From Streptomyces sp. (lineage in GTDB: Bacteria > Actinomycetota > Actinomycetes > Streptomycetales > Streptomycetaceae), in assembly GCF_019510245.1 (NCBI RefSeq), contig NZ_JAEKKT010000144.1, positions 60,211 to 124,210 on the forward strand: a DNA stretch of 64,000 bases. The letters run 5' to 3'. Positions 8,554 through 16,894 of this stretch are shown piece after piece. Positions within the stretch are counted from its first letter, which is position 1. Each line of letters begins with the position of its first letter. The position numbers were made by a program, and so were the translations under genes. The notes beneath the pieces are model-generated. The model was given only the letters and a program-made list of their open reading frames with translations, had not been told where the DNA came from and searched no databases.

Positions 8554-10559
8554 ACGACCGTACCCTCTCCGTCCCGGGCATCGTCTACGGTGGCGACTAC
8601 AACCCCGAGCAGTGGCCCGAGGAGGTGTGGGACGAGGACGTCCGCCTGATGCGCGAGGCGGGCGTGAACATGGTCAGCGTCGGCATCTTCTCGTGGGCGC
8701 TGCTGGAACCGTCCGAGGGCGTCTTCGACTTCTCCCGCATGGACCGGATCCTCGGCCTCCTGCACGAGAACGGGATCGCCGCCGACCTGGCCACCCCGAC
8801 GGCCGCCCCGCCGGCCTGGTTCTTCCGCGCCCACCCCGAGGCGCTCCCGGTGGACCACGACGGGCGCACCCTGTCCTACGGCAGCCGCCAGACGTTCTGC
8901 CCGAGCAGCCCCGCCTACCGCGCGGCCGCGCTGCGCATCGCGGGCGCGATCGCCGACCGGTACGCGAGCCACCCGGCCGTGAAGATGTGGCACGTCCACA
9001 ACGAGTACGGCTGCCACAACGCGGCCTGCTACTGCGACACCAGCGCGGAGTCCTTCCGCCGCTGGCTGCGCGCGAAGTACGCCGACGACCTGGCCGCCCT
9101 CAACCACGCCTGGGGCACCGCCTTCTGGAGCCAGTGGTACTACGACTGGGACGAGATCCTGCCGCCCCGCGCGACCGGTGCCGTACCCAACCCGACGCAC
9201 CAGCTGGACTGGCGGCGGTTCTGCTCGGACGAACTGCTGTCGCTGTACAAGGCGGAGCGGGACGTCCTGCGGGCGGCGGCCCCGGCCATTCCCGCCACCA
9301 CCAACTTCATGGTGATGTACAACTTCGACGCCCTCGACTACTGGCGGTGGGCACCGGAGCTGGACGTGGTGGCCAACGACCACTACCTGATGTCCGCCGA
9401 CCCCGAGTCGCAGATCGACGTCGCGCTCAGCGGCGATGTGATGCGGTCGCTGGCCGGCGGGCCGTGGCTGCTGATGGAGCACTCCACCGGCGCGGTCAAC
9501 TGGCAGCCCGTGAACCGCGCGAAGACCGCAGGTGAGCTGCGCCGCAACGCGCTCGCGCATGTGGCGCACGGCGCGGACGGCATCTGCTACTTCCAGTGGC
9601 GGGCGGCGAAGGCGGGTGCCGAGCAGTGGCACTCGGCGATGCTGCCGCACGCCGGGACCGACAGCCAGATCTGGCGGGACGTGGTCCGGCTGGGCGCCGA
9701 TCTCCAGGCACTCGCCGAGGTGCGCGGGAGCACCGGCACCGCCGAGGTGGCCGTCGTCTGGGACTGGGACGCCCGGTGGGCCGTGGAGCTGCCCTCGCAG
9801 CCCAGCGAGCGGCTGCGCTACCTGGACGTGGTCCGCGCCTGGTACGAGCCACTGTGGCGGGCCGGCGTGGCGGTGGACTTCGTCCGCCCGGACGCGGACC
9901 TGTCGGCGTACAAGGTGGTGCTCGCCCCGAGCCTGTACCTGGTGGACGACACGGGCACGGCGAACCTGACCGCCTTCGCGGAGGCCGGCGGCACGCTGGC
10001 CGTCGGCTTCCACAGCGGCGCGGTGGACGAGAACTGCCACGTCCGGCTGGGCGGTTACCCGGGGGCCTTCCGGGAGCTCCTCGGCGTGCACACGGACGAG
10101 CTGTTCCCGCTGCTGCCCGAGGAGCGGGTGACGCTCGGCGAGGGCGGCACGGGCTCGCTCTGGTCGGAGCGGGTACGGCTGGCGGGCGCGGAGGCGGTGA
10201 CCGCGTACGCCGACGGTCCGCTCGCCGGGGTGCCCGCGGTGACCCGGCACGGCTACGGCGCCGGCACCGCCTGGTACCTGGCCACGCTGCCCGACGCGGA
10301 CACCCTGGCGGAACTGCTCGGCCGGATCCGCGCCGAGGCGGGCGTGGCGGCGGGCCGCACCGCACCGGCCGGCGTGGAGGTCGCCGTGCGGCGCGGTACG
10401 GACGCGGACTACGTGTTCGTGATCGACCACACCGGCGAGGGCGCCGAAGTCCCGGTCGCGGCGGGATCGGTGGAGCTGCTGTCCGGCAAGCCCGCCGACG
10501 GCACGGTCACCGTGGCGCCGGGCGAGGTCGCCGTCGTACGGGAGCCGCGCGGTCAGTGA
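8550..10559 (+). CDS. GH42 beta-galactosidase
   Basis: A 669-residue GH42 enzyme cleaving beta-galactosides in the cytoplasm. The start GGDYNPEQWPEEVW is the GH42 signature. The acid/base is Glu152 in HNEYG, followed by the cluster CHNAACYC that supplies zinc-binding cysteines in this family, and the nucleophile is Glu310 in LLMEHSTG. The trimerisation and small beta domains follow. The ATG at 8550 overlaps the preceding stop by four bases, so it is the coupled last gene of the operon. Its stop overlaps the convergent reductase stop by seven bases. Confidence 0.95.
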   Translation: MNDRTLSVPGIVYGGDYNPEQWPEEVWDEDVRLMREAGVNMVSVGIFSWALLEPSEGVFDFSRMDRILGLLHENGIAADLATPTAAPPAWFFRAHPEALPVDHDGRTLSYGSRQTFCPSSPAYRAAALRIAGAIADRYASHPAVKMWHVHNEYGCHNAACYCDTSAESFRRWLRAKYADDLAALNHAWGTAFWSQWYYDWDEILPPRATGAVPNPTHQLDWRRFCSDELLSLYKAERDVLRAAAPAIPATTNFMVMYNFDALDYWRWAPELDVVANDHYLMSADPESQIDVALSGDVMRSLAGGPWLLMEHSTGAVNWQPVNRAKTAGELRRNALAHVAHGADGICYFQWRAAKAGAEQWHSAMLPHAGTDSQIWRDVVRLGADLQALAEVRGSTGTAEVAVVWDWDARWAVELPSQPSERLRYLDVVRAWYEPLWRAGVAVDFVRPDADLSAYKVVLAPSLYLVDDTGTANLTAFAEAGGTLAVGFHSGAVDENCHVRLGGYPGAFRELLGVHTDELFPLLPEERVTLGEGGTGSLWSERVRLAGAEAVTAYADGPLAGVPAVTRHGYGAGTAWYLATLPDADTLAELLGRIRAEAGVAAGRTAPAGVEVAVRRGTDADYVFVIDHTGEGAEVPVAAGSVELLSGKPADGTVTVAPGEVAVVREPRGQ

Positions 10560-11539
10560 GCTGCGTCCAGGCGGGCGCGCTGGCCGGGCGTGAGCTCCAG
10601 GTCCACGGCGGCGAGGTTCTCCTCCAGCTGGGCCACGGACGACACCCCGGCCAGCGGGACGACCGGCAGCGGCCCGCCCAGCAGCCAGGCGAGCACGACC
10701 TGGTTGCGGGTGGCCCCGGTCTCCCGGGTCACCTCGTCCAGTGCGGCGAGGCGGGCCGAGGTGCCGGGGTGGTCGTGGTCGGCGGGCAGGTGCCTGCCCG
10801 GCTGGGTGTAGGCGCCCTTGAGCAGCGGTGAGTAGGCGACCAGCGTGAGGTCCGGTTCGGCGCGCAGGTAGCTGCGCAGCTGGGCGTCGGCGGAGCCGAG
10901 GCTGCCGTCGGGGAACAGGTCGTCGGGGATGTCGGTGCGCGGGCGCAGGTAGCTGTGCTGGTACTGGAGCACCTCGTAGCCGGGCAGACCGGCCGCGGCG
11001 GCGAGGGCGCGGGCGCGTTCCAGCCGCCAGACGGCGTGGTTGCTGGCGCCGAGCAGGCCGACGGTGCCCTCCGCGACAAGAGCGCCGAACCCCTCGACCG
11101 TCTCGCGGAGCGGGACGGTGGGGTCCTCTATGTGGGCGTACAGCAGGTCCAGCCTCTCGACGCCGAGGCGTTCACGGCTGCGCTCGGCCGACTCCCGGAT
11201 CACCTTCGCGGACAGTCCCTCCGGGTTGTCGGTGTAACTCGTCCCGGGGGCGAGGGGGCGGGCGCCGAGCTTGGTGGCGATGACGACCTCGTCGCCGATC
11301 CCGCGGCTGCGCCGCCAGCGGCCGAGCAGTTCCTCGCTCTGGCCGCCCTGGCCGCCGTCCTCCCAGAAGGCGTAGTTGTCGGACGTGTCGACGAAGTTCC
11401 CGCCGGCCTCGACATAGCGGTCGAGGACGGCGAAGGAGGTCTTCTCGTCGGTGCGGGACCCGAAGAGCATGGCGCCGAGCGCGAGGACGCTCACCTCGCG
11501 GCGGGTCCCCGGGGCGGTGCCGATCGTGCGGTACTTCAT
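10553..11539 (-). CDS. Aldo/keto reductase
   Basis: A 328-residue NADPH-dependent AKR (YajO/Tas-like general oxidoreductase). The catalytic tetrad is visible: Asp51 and Tyr56 in DTSDNY, Lys90 in VIATKLGAR and His136 in LLYAHIEDP. The C-terminal nucleotide-binding section includes SSVAQLEENL. The ATG at 11539 is preceded by GGAGGAG with good spacing. The gene is convergent with the beta-galactosidase. The substrate is unknown; reduction of a sugar aldehyde is possible from context but unproven. Confidence 0.9.
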   Translation of the reverse strand: MKYRTIGTAPGTRREVSVLALGAMLFGSRTDEKTSFAVLDRYVEAGGNFVDTSDNYAFWEDGGQGGQSEELLGRWRRSRGIGDEVVIATKLGARPLAPGTSYTDNPEGLSAKVIRESAERSRERLGVERLDLLYAHIEDPTVPLRETVEGFGALVAEGTVGLLGASNHAVWRLERARALAAAAGLPGYEVLQYQHSYLRPRTDIPDDLFPDGSLGSADAQLRSYLRAEPDLTLVAYSPLLKGAYTQPGRHLPADHDHPGTSARLAALDEVTRETGATRNQVVLAWLLGGPLPVVPLAGVSSVAQLEENLAAVDLELTPGQRARLDAAH

Positions 11540-11613
11540 GCCGTCTCCTCCGTTCGCGCACCCGGGGGTTCGGGTGCACGGTGGTGAGTCTTCGGCTTGA
11601 AGTGCACGTGAAG

Positions 11614-12282
11614 TCAAGAGCGTACGGCGAACGGTCCGTCCAGGGCCGCCCACTGCAGCAGCATGATCGTCTTGGCGTCGGCGATCTCGCCCGTCCGGAT
11701 CATCTCCAGGGCGCGCCGGAAGGGGAGTTCGAGGATCTCGATGTCCTCGCCCTCCTCGTCCAGGCCACCGCCCTCGTGGGTGCGGGTCGAGGGGCCGTAG
11801 GCGGCCGCGTAGAAGGAGATCCGTTCGGTCACCGAGCCCGGGCTCATGTAGACGTCGAAGACGTGCTCGACCTCGCCGACGGTGTGGCCGGTCTCCTCGA
11901 CGACCTCGCGGCGGACCGCGTGCTCCGGGTGCTCGGCCTCGTCGTCCAGGAGGCCCGCCGGGGTCTCGACCAGCATGCCGTCGGGGTGGCCGTTGACGTA
12001 CACCGGGAAGCGGAACTGGCGGGTGAGCAGGACCGTTTCGCGCTCGGCGTCGTAGAGGAGGAGCGTGGCCCCGTTGCCCCGGTCGTGGGTCTCGCGTTCC
12101 TCGGTGTGCCAGGTGCCGTCGGCGTGCCGGTAGTCGAAGGTGGTGGCACGCTCGACGTACCAGTGGCTGGACAGGAGTTTCACCTCCCGGACCTTCACAC
12201 GCGGGTTGCCGGTCAGCTCCAGACCGGTGCGGTCGAGTCCGGTACGGCCCCGGCGGTCGGGGGTGTCGATCCCGGCGGTCAC
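11614..12282 (-). CDS. NUDIX hydrolase (NudK/GDP-mannose pyrophosphatase-like)
   Basis: A 222-residue NUDIX enzyme of the nucleoside-diphosphate-sugar pyrophosphatase group. The Nudix helix is seen as the segment ending RREVVEETGHTVGE (about residues 120-134), whose glutamates bind Mg. The preceding YVNGHPDGMLVETPAGLLDD and following MSPGSVTERISFY are characteristic of YffH/NudK proteins. The spacing between the conserved Gly and first Glu looks one residue longer than the textbook box. The start is GTG at 12282. No operon partner is evident; the adjacent upstream DNA is a tandem repeat. Confidence 0.88.
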   Translation of the reverse strand: MTAGIDTPDRRGRTGLDRTGLELTGNPRVKVREVKLLSSHWYVERATTFDYRHADGTWHTEERETHDRGNGATLLLYDAERETVLLTRQFRFPVYVNGHPDGMLVETPAGLLDDEAEHPEHAVRREVVEETGHTVGEVEHVFDVYMSPGSVTERISFYAAAYGPSTRTHEGGGLDEEGEDIEILELPFRRALEMIRTGEIADAKTIMLLQWAALDGPFAVRS

Positions 12283-12360
12283 CGGGAGCCCGCCGGTCGC
12301 CCGGTGGCAGAAAGATCACTCATGATCACCTGTCTACCACCAACCCGCCCGCCAACGCGC

Positions 12361-12573
12361 CCCAAAGGGGCGCGAGGAACCACGCGACCAGCCACCACGA
12401 CGCCACACCCAACCGACAACGCACCCCCGCCCCCAAAGGGGCGCGAGGAACCACGCGACCAGCCACCACGACGCCACACCCAACCGACAACGCACCCCCG
12501 CCCCCAAAGGGGCGCGAGGAACTGCGCGACCAGCCACGACGATGCCGCAGCCAACCGACGACGCGCCCCCGGC
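12361..12573. repeat. Three tandem copies of a 71-bp intergenic repeat
   Basis: Units begin at 12361, 12432 and 12503, each opening with CCCAAAGGGGCGCGAGGAA and containing the core CGCGACCAGCCA. The first two are identical over about 70 bases; the third has diverged. The first is also part of a perfect hairpin (CGCGCCCC-AAA-GGGGCGCG, 12356-12374), so the array probably doubles as the terminator of the ABC gene whose stop is at 12590. It fills the space between the ABC and NUDIX genes. The third unit shares CGACCAGCCACGACG with other intergenic copies in this window. Confidence 0.85.
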
Positions 12574-12589
12574 CCCTCCAGCGCAGCGC

Positions 12590-14407
12590 CTAGTGCACTT
12601 CGGCAGGCCGCGGCCCCTCGTCCAGGAACCCACCCGACTGGTGCTGCCACAGCTTGGCGTAGGTGCCCTCCGCGGCGAGCAGCTCGTGGTGCGTGCCCTG
12701 CTCGACGATGCGGCCGCGGTCGAGGACCACCAGCCGGTCCATGGAGGCGACCGTGCTCAGCCGGTGCGCCACCACCAGCGCCGTGCGCCCCTCCATGAGC
12801 CGCCACAGCGCCTCCTGGACGAGGATCTCGCTCTCCGAGTCCAGCGCACTGGTCGCCTCGTCCAGCAGCAGGACGGGAGCGTCCCTGAGGATCGCCCGGG
12901 CCAGCGCGACCCGCTGGCGCTGGCCGCCGGAGAGCTTGACGCCACGCTCCCCCACCATCGTGTCGAACCCGTCCGGCAGCGCGTCGGCGAACTCCGTGAC
13001 GTGCGCGGCCTCGGCGGCCAGCCGGATCTCGGCGTCGGTGGCGTCCGGACGGGCGAAGGCGATGTTGTCCCGCAGGGTGCGGTGGAACATCGCCGGATCC
13101 TGCGGGACGTAGGCGATCTGGCTGCGCAGGTCGGCCTGGCGCAGCCGGCTGATGTCCTGGCCGCCGATCATGATCCGTCCGGCGTCGATGTCGGTCATCC
13201 GCAGCAGCAGCCGGGTCAGCGTGGTCTTGCCGCCGCCCGACCGCCCGACGAACCCGAACTTCGACCCGCTGGGCACGTCCAGCTCCAGCCCCTCGAACAG
13301 CGGTTTGGCGCCCGCGTGGGTGAAGGAGACCTTCTCGAAGCGGACGTCGGCGCCCCGGGGCGCGAGCGGCTCCGGGGCCGGGGGGTCGACGACGGTCGGC
13401 GGTTCGAGGAGCAGTTCGGTGAACTGGGCCGCCTCCGTCATCGAGCTCTCCATGCGCCGGTAGATCTGGTTGAACTCGAACATGATCCGGGTCGCGTTGG
13501 TGTAGTAGGTGAAGGCGACCACCACCGCCTCCACGCTGTGCCCGCCGCCCGCCAGCGTCACCGCGAGCAGCAGGCCCACCGCGTTGGTCGCCACGGACAT
13601 CGGCGCGACGAACGTGTCGATGCGCAGGTTGCCGTAGTCCCAGGAGCGCAGGGTGCGCCGCCGCGACTCGGCGACCCGCGACCGGTGTTCGGCGGCCTCC
13701 CGTTCCTCGGCGGCGAACGCCCGGACCGTGTCCATGTTCATCAGGCTGTCGGCGACGTGCCCCGACACCCGGGCGATCGCCTCCTCACGCTGGTCGACCA
13801 GCCGCTGGCGGCGGCGGATCAGCGGGAACACGCACACCGCCGTCACCGCGATCATCGCGAGGAGCGCGACGACGAGCAGCGGCTCGTAGCGCCACAGCAC
13901 CACCGAACCGAACGCCAGCGGCACGAAGCTGCCGACGATGTTGAAGGTCAGCGTGTCGCCGAACTCCTCGAACCGGGTGGCGAAGCTCAGCACCCGCTTG
14001 GTGAGCGATCCCGCGAAGTTGTCGTGGAAGAACGCGGCGTCCTTGGCGAACAGTTCGTCCATGCCGATGACGTACAGGTGCTCGATGCCAAGGGCGTCCA
14101 GACGGTTCAGGCAGTGCAGACCGACCCGCCAGAACGCCTCCGCCAGCAGCAGGACGCCGGCGAAGCCGAGGACGTACGGCAGGGTGGCGCGCAGGTCCAG
14201 GCCGTGGCCGTCGGCGATCCGGCCGATCAGCTTGGCCACGACCAGCGGGGCCAGGTAGTTGATTCCGATGTTGCCGAGTGCCGGCAGCAGCATCCCGGGC
14301 AGCGTGAGCCACTTGAGCCGGGCCAGCTCCCGTCCGTAATAGCGAAGCGCGAGCAGCACCGCGCCCTTGCGCGGTCCCGTCGCAGGTAAATCGACAGAGG
14401 ATGTCAT
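12590..14407 (-). CDS. ABC transporter, fused membrane and ATPase domains (exporter type)
   Basis: A 605-residue half-transporter. The type I exporter membrane domain (six spans, about 20-320) is followed by a nucleotide-binding domain with Walker A GRSGGGKTTL near residue 400, signature LSGGQRQR, Walker B VLLLDEATSALD and the H-loop VVAHRLST. It would work as a homodimer expelling a lipid, drug or peptide. The ATG at 14407 was preferred to an upstream in-frame codon because AGGG lies just ahead of it and the 5' extension is unlike the family. It is a stand-alone gene. Confidence 0.92.
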   Translation of the reverse strand: MTSSVDLPATGPRKGAVLLALRYYGRELARLKWLTLPGMLLPALGNIGINYLAPLVVAKLIGRIADGHGLDLRATLPYVLGFAGVLLLAEAFWRVGLHCLNRLDALGIEHLYVIGMDELFAKDAAFFHDNFAGSLTKRVLSFATRFEEFGDTLTFNIVGSFVPLAFGSVVLWRYEPLLVVALLAMIAVTAVCVFPLIRRRQRLVDQREEAIARVSGHVADSLMNMDTVRAFAAEEREAAEHRSRVAESRRRTLRSWDYGNLRIDTFVAPMSVATNAVGLLLAVTLAGGGHSVEAVVVAFTYYTNATRIMFEFNQIYRRMESSMTEAAQFTELLLEPPTVVDPPAPEPLAPRGADVRFEKVSFTHAGAKPLFEGLELDVPSGSKFGFVGRSGGGKTTLTRLLLRMTDIDAGRIMIGGQDISRLRQADLRSQIAYVPQDPAMFHRTLRDNIAFARPDATDAEIRLAAEAAHVTEFADALPDGFDTMVGERGVKLSGGQRQRVALARAILRDAPVLLLDEATSALDSESEILVQEALWRLMEGRTALVVAHRLSTVASMDRLVVLDRGRIVEQGTHHELLAAEGTYAKLWQHQSGGFLDEGPRPAEVH

Positions 14408-14809
14408 CTCAACCCTGTGTAGTCGTCGCGCGGCATGCCGAGCCGGCCGCCACATGGTCCGCGGCGGCCTGGAATCGGCAGGTCAGGAAAGGGAAGTCTC
14501 CCGCGACGACAGCCTCCCGGTCCACGTGTTTTTTCGTCGGTGACTACGGAGCGAACACATGGCCGACGGTTCTGCCCGCCGACGGCGACCCGGACAGCGC
14601 GAAGTGGCCCGCTTGACGGGGGTGAAAGTGGCCCATGGTCGCGGGCCGGTTCCGTCGTAGGGTCGGGGGCGTGACGACGGTGCAGCCCGTCGCTCCCCGG
14701 TCCGCCGCCGTCCGCGGTGGCAGGGCCCGGCGCGGGGCGCTGAGATGGGTCACGACGGGCGTCGCCTGCTCGTCACCGCGACTCCCCCACTCTCTGCGAG
14801 GAACCCTTC
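14408..14809. other. 402-bp divergent intergenic region with short direct repeats
   Basis: It lies between the ABC exporter (minus) and the oxidoreductase (plus). AAGTGGCCC occurs twice, at 14602-14610 and 14626-14634, flanking a TTGACG. The pattern loosely recalls the multiple short repeats at IS21-type ends, but no terminal repeat pair or transposase is present. No convincing gene, and no promoter with good spacing, was found. Confidence 0.4.
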
Positions 14810-15754
14810 ATGTCTCTCCCCGAAGAACCCCTCATGCGAGCAGTCACCGTCAGGGACCGGGACGCCGGGGTCGGCGGCCTCGCCCTCACCGAGCTGCCGC
14901 ACCCGCACGCCGCGGAGAACGACGTGATCGTGCGCGTGCACGCCGCCGGGTTCACGCCCGGCGAGCTGACCTGGCCCGCCACCTGGACCGACCGGGCCGG
15001 CCGCGACCGCACGCCGAGCGTGCCCGGCCACGAGTTGTCCGGCGTGGTCACCGGGCTGGGCTACGGCACCACCGGACTGACCGTCGGCCAGCGGGTGTTC
15101 GGGCTCGCCGACTGGGCCCGCGACGGCACGCTCGCCGAGTACACCGCCGTCGAGGCCCGCAACCTCGCCCCGCTCCCGGCCGACGTCGACCACGTCACGG
15201 CCGCCGCCCTGCCGGTCTCCGGGCTCACCGCCTGGCAGGGCCTCTTCGACCACGGCCGCCTGACCACCGGGCAGACGGTGCTGATCCACGGTGCCGCGGG
15301 CGGCGTCGGCTCCATCGCCGTGCAGCTGGCCCGGGAGGCGGGCGCGCGGGTGATCGGCACCGGGCGGGCGGCCGACCGCGACCTCGCCCTCGACCTGGGC
15401 GTGACCGCCTTCGTGGACCTCCAGGCCGACCGGCTGGAGGACATCGGCGAGGTCGACGTGGTGCTCGACGTGATCGGCGGCGAGATCCTCGACCGCTCCA
15501 CGGCGCTGGTGCGCCCCGGCGGCACGCTGGTCACCATCGCCCATCCGGTCACCGTCCACCCCGCGGACGGCCGGGCGGTCTTCTTCGTCGTCGAACCCGA
15601 CCGCGCACGCCTCACCGACCTCGCCGCACGGCTGCGGGACGGACGCCTCAGGCCGGTCGTCGGCGCGGTCCGGCCCCTGACCGAGGCGATCGCCGCGTTC
15701 ACCCCGGAGAAGCGCACACCCGGCCGGACGATCATCCGGGTGACGGAGGACTGA
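14810..15754 (+). CDS. NADP-dependent quinone oxidoreductase-like zinc-less MDR protein
   Basis: A 314-residue medium-chain dehydrogenase/reductase of the quinone-reductase type. The N-terminal GroES-like fold (about 10-125) lacks zinc-ligand cysteines, and the Rossmann domain begins VLIHGAAGGVGSIAVQLA near residue 160. The C-terminus TPEKRTPGRTIIRV is typical. It probably reduces quinones or unsaturated carbonyls using NADPH. The ATG at 14810 follows GAGGAA; a second ATG eight codons later is possible. A hairpin follows immediately at 15756. Confidence 0.9.
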   Translation: MSLPEEPLMRAVTVRDRDAGVGGLALTELPHPHAAENDVIVRVHAAGFTPGELTWPATWTDRAGRDRTPSVPGHELSGVVTGLGYGTTGLTVGQRVFGLADWARDGTLAEYTAVEARNLAPLPADVDHVTAAALPVSGLTAWQGLFDHGRLTTGQTVLIHGAAGGVGSIAVQLAREAGARVIGTGRAADRDLALDLGVTAFVDLQADRLEDIGEVDVVLDVIGGEILDRSTALVRPGGTLVTIAHPVTVHPADGRAVFFVVEPDRARLTDLAARLRDGRLRPVVGAVRPLTEAIAAFTPEKRTPGRTIIRVTED

Positions 15755-15755
15755 G

Positions 15756-15777
15756 GGCCGCCGGTACGAGGGCGGCC
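15756..15777 (+). terminator. Hairpin terminator after the oxidoreductase
   Basis: GGCCGCC and GGCGGCC enclose an 8-base loop directly after the stop codon at 15754. It could serve transcripts from both sides. Confidence 0.5.
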
Positions 15778-15808
15778 GCGCGCGCCGGCGGGCCCGGCGA
15801 CGGCGCCG

Positions 15809-16000
15809 CTACGGGTCCGTCGCCTTGACCGGCTGACGCCGGACGGTCCCGGAGCCCTCCCGCCACCGGTCCCGCACCCGGCGGCCCGGCGGGTCGTCGT
15901 CGACGGCCGGCAGCCGGTGGGCCGGGACGCCGTGGTCCGCGAGGTACACGGCCGGTCCCGGGGGCGGCGCGGGCGGCTCGCAGCTCCACGAGCGGGCCAC
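15809..16000 (-). CDS. Small hypothetical protein at the 3' end of the galactose operon
   Basis: This is a 63-codon frame starting at GTG 16000 with AAGGA eight bases upstream. Almost every codon ends in G or C, as in genuine genes of this genome. The product is Pro/Arg-rich (YLADHGVPAHRLPAV) with no recognised domain, signal or membrane segment. It lies 76 bases after the mutarotase-like gene on the same strand, so it could be the last gene of the operon or the tail of a decayed one. A TTGACA lies about 30 bases ahead of the start. I do not recognise it. Confidence 0.35.
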   Translation of the reverse strand: MARSWSCEPPAPPPGPAVYLADHGVPAHRLPAVDDDPPGRRVRDRWREGSGTVRRQPVKATDP

Positions 16001-16075
16001 TTCCGTGTCCTTCAGCAGTTTTGCGTGTCAAGGGCGTTGTGTCGCAGGGACGTTGTGCCTCAGGGACCTCGTGTC

Positions 16076-16894
16076 TCACGAACAGCGGCAGCCGGCGGTG
16101 ACGGTGAGCCGCCAGCGGGCCTCGCCCGAGGCGGGGACGCGGGCGGCGTCGTCGGGGCCCGCGTCGGCGAGGTCGAAGACGCGGCCGAGCATCGGCTCGA
16201 CGCCCGTACTGCGATAGGGCCGGCCGGCGGGGAAGCCGCCGAGGTTGCGCCACAGGGCGACGGAGAGCGGCTGCCCCTGCGACTCGACGGCCAGGGCGAG
16301 CCGGTCCGCGCCGTCGTGCACACAGCAGCGGCCGCCCTCCACCACGGCCCCGACCGCCGTACCGTCGTCCGGCCCGAAGCGGTCGAGCCGCAGCCCCTGG
16401 GGTGCCGGCCAGTCACCCGCCACCCAGGGCGCGCCGTCCGGCCAGGGACGGCCCAGCAGGGGTGCCGCCTCCGGGAACAGCCGGGTGGGCGCCCCCTCCC
16501 GGGCCCGCACGACGGCCTCCTCGGAGAGGTCCAGGAGAGCGTGGGCGGCCCAGAGGAAGCGGAAACCGGGCTCGGCCGCGAGGACATAGGCGGCCTCCAC
16601 ACCGTCGTCCGTACGGCGCAGCGTGCGGGTCAGGGCGAAGCGGTCGCAGCGGACGGTCTCCCCGGCGCCGTCCCGCGTCCAGGGCCGGGACCAGACGTCC
16701 CCGTGATCGGGGGTGCCGCGCACGGTCGGGACGCACTCCTCCAGCCCTCCAGCGTCCACGAACGCGCCGCCGGGTGCGGCGCCGTCGCGTTCGGGGCTCT
16801 CGCGCCGCCACAGCCATTCACGGCCACCGTGCCGCAGCGAGGTCCAGCGGCCGCCGTGCGCGAGGTCGGTCACGACGTCGAGGGGCACGGTCAC
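16076..16894 (-). CDS. Aldose 1-epimerase/mutarotase-like protein
   Basis: A 272-residue beta-sandwich protein resembling the galactose-mutarotase-like superfamily, with GGRWTSLRHGGREWLW near the start and ECVPTVRGTPDHGDVWSRPW, which supplies the conserved His of this fold. It probably interconverts sugar anomers or binds a sugar in galactose use. The GTG at 16894 overlaps the dehydratase stop by four bases (GTGA), so this start was chosen over an in-frame upstream GTG. It is the last well-supported gene of the minus-strand galactose operon. The exact substrate is unknown. Confidence 0.75.
   Translation of the reverse strand: MTVPLDVVTDLAHGGRWTSLRHGGREWLWRRESPERDGAAPGGAFVDAGGLEECVPTVRGTPDHGDVWSRPWTRDGAGETVRCDRFALTRTLRRTDDGVEAAYVLAAEPGFRFLWAAHALLDLSEEAVVRAREGAPTRLFPEAAPLLGRPWPDGAPWVAGDWPAPQGLRLDRFGPDDGTAVGAVVEGGRCCVHDGADRLALAVESQGQPLSVALWRNLGGFPAGRPYRSTGVEPMLGRVFDLADAGPDDAARVPASGEARWRLTVTAGCRCS

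Noticed and set aside
14670..14809. Short plus-strand frame starting GTG before the quinone oxidoreductase gene
   Set aside because: It runs out of frame into the next gene, lacks a ribosome-binding site and encodes an Arg-rich low-complexity sequence.
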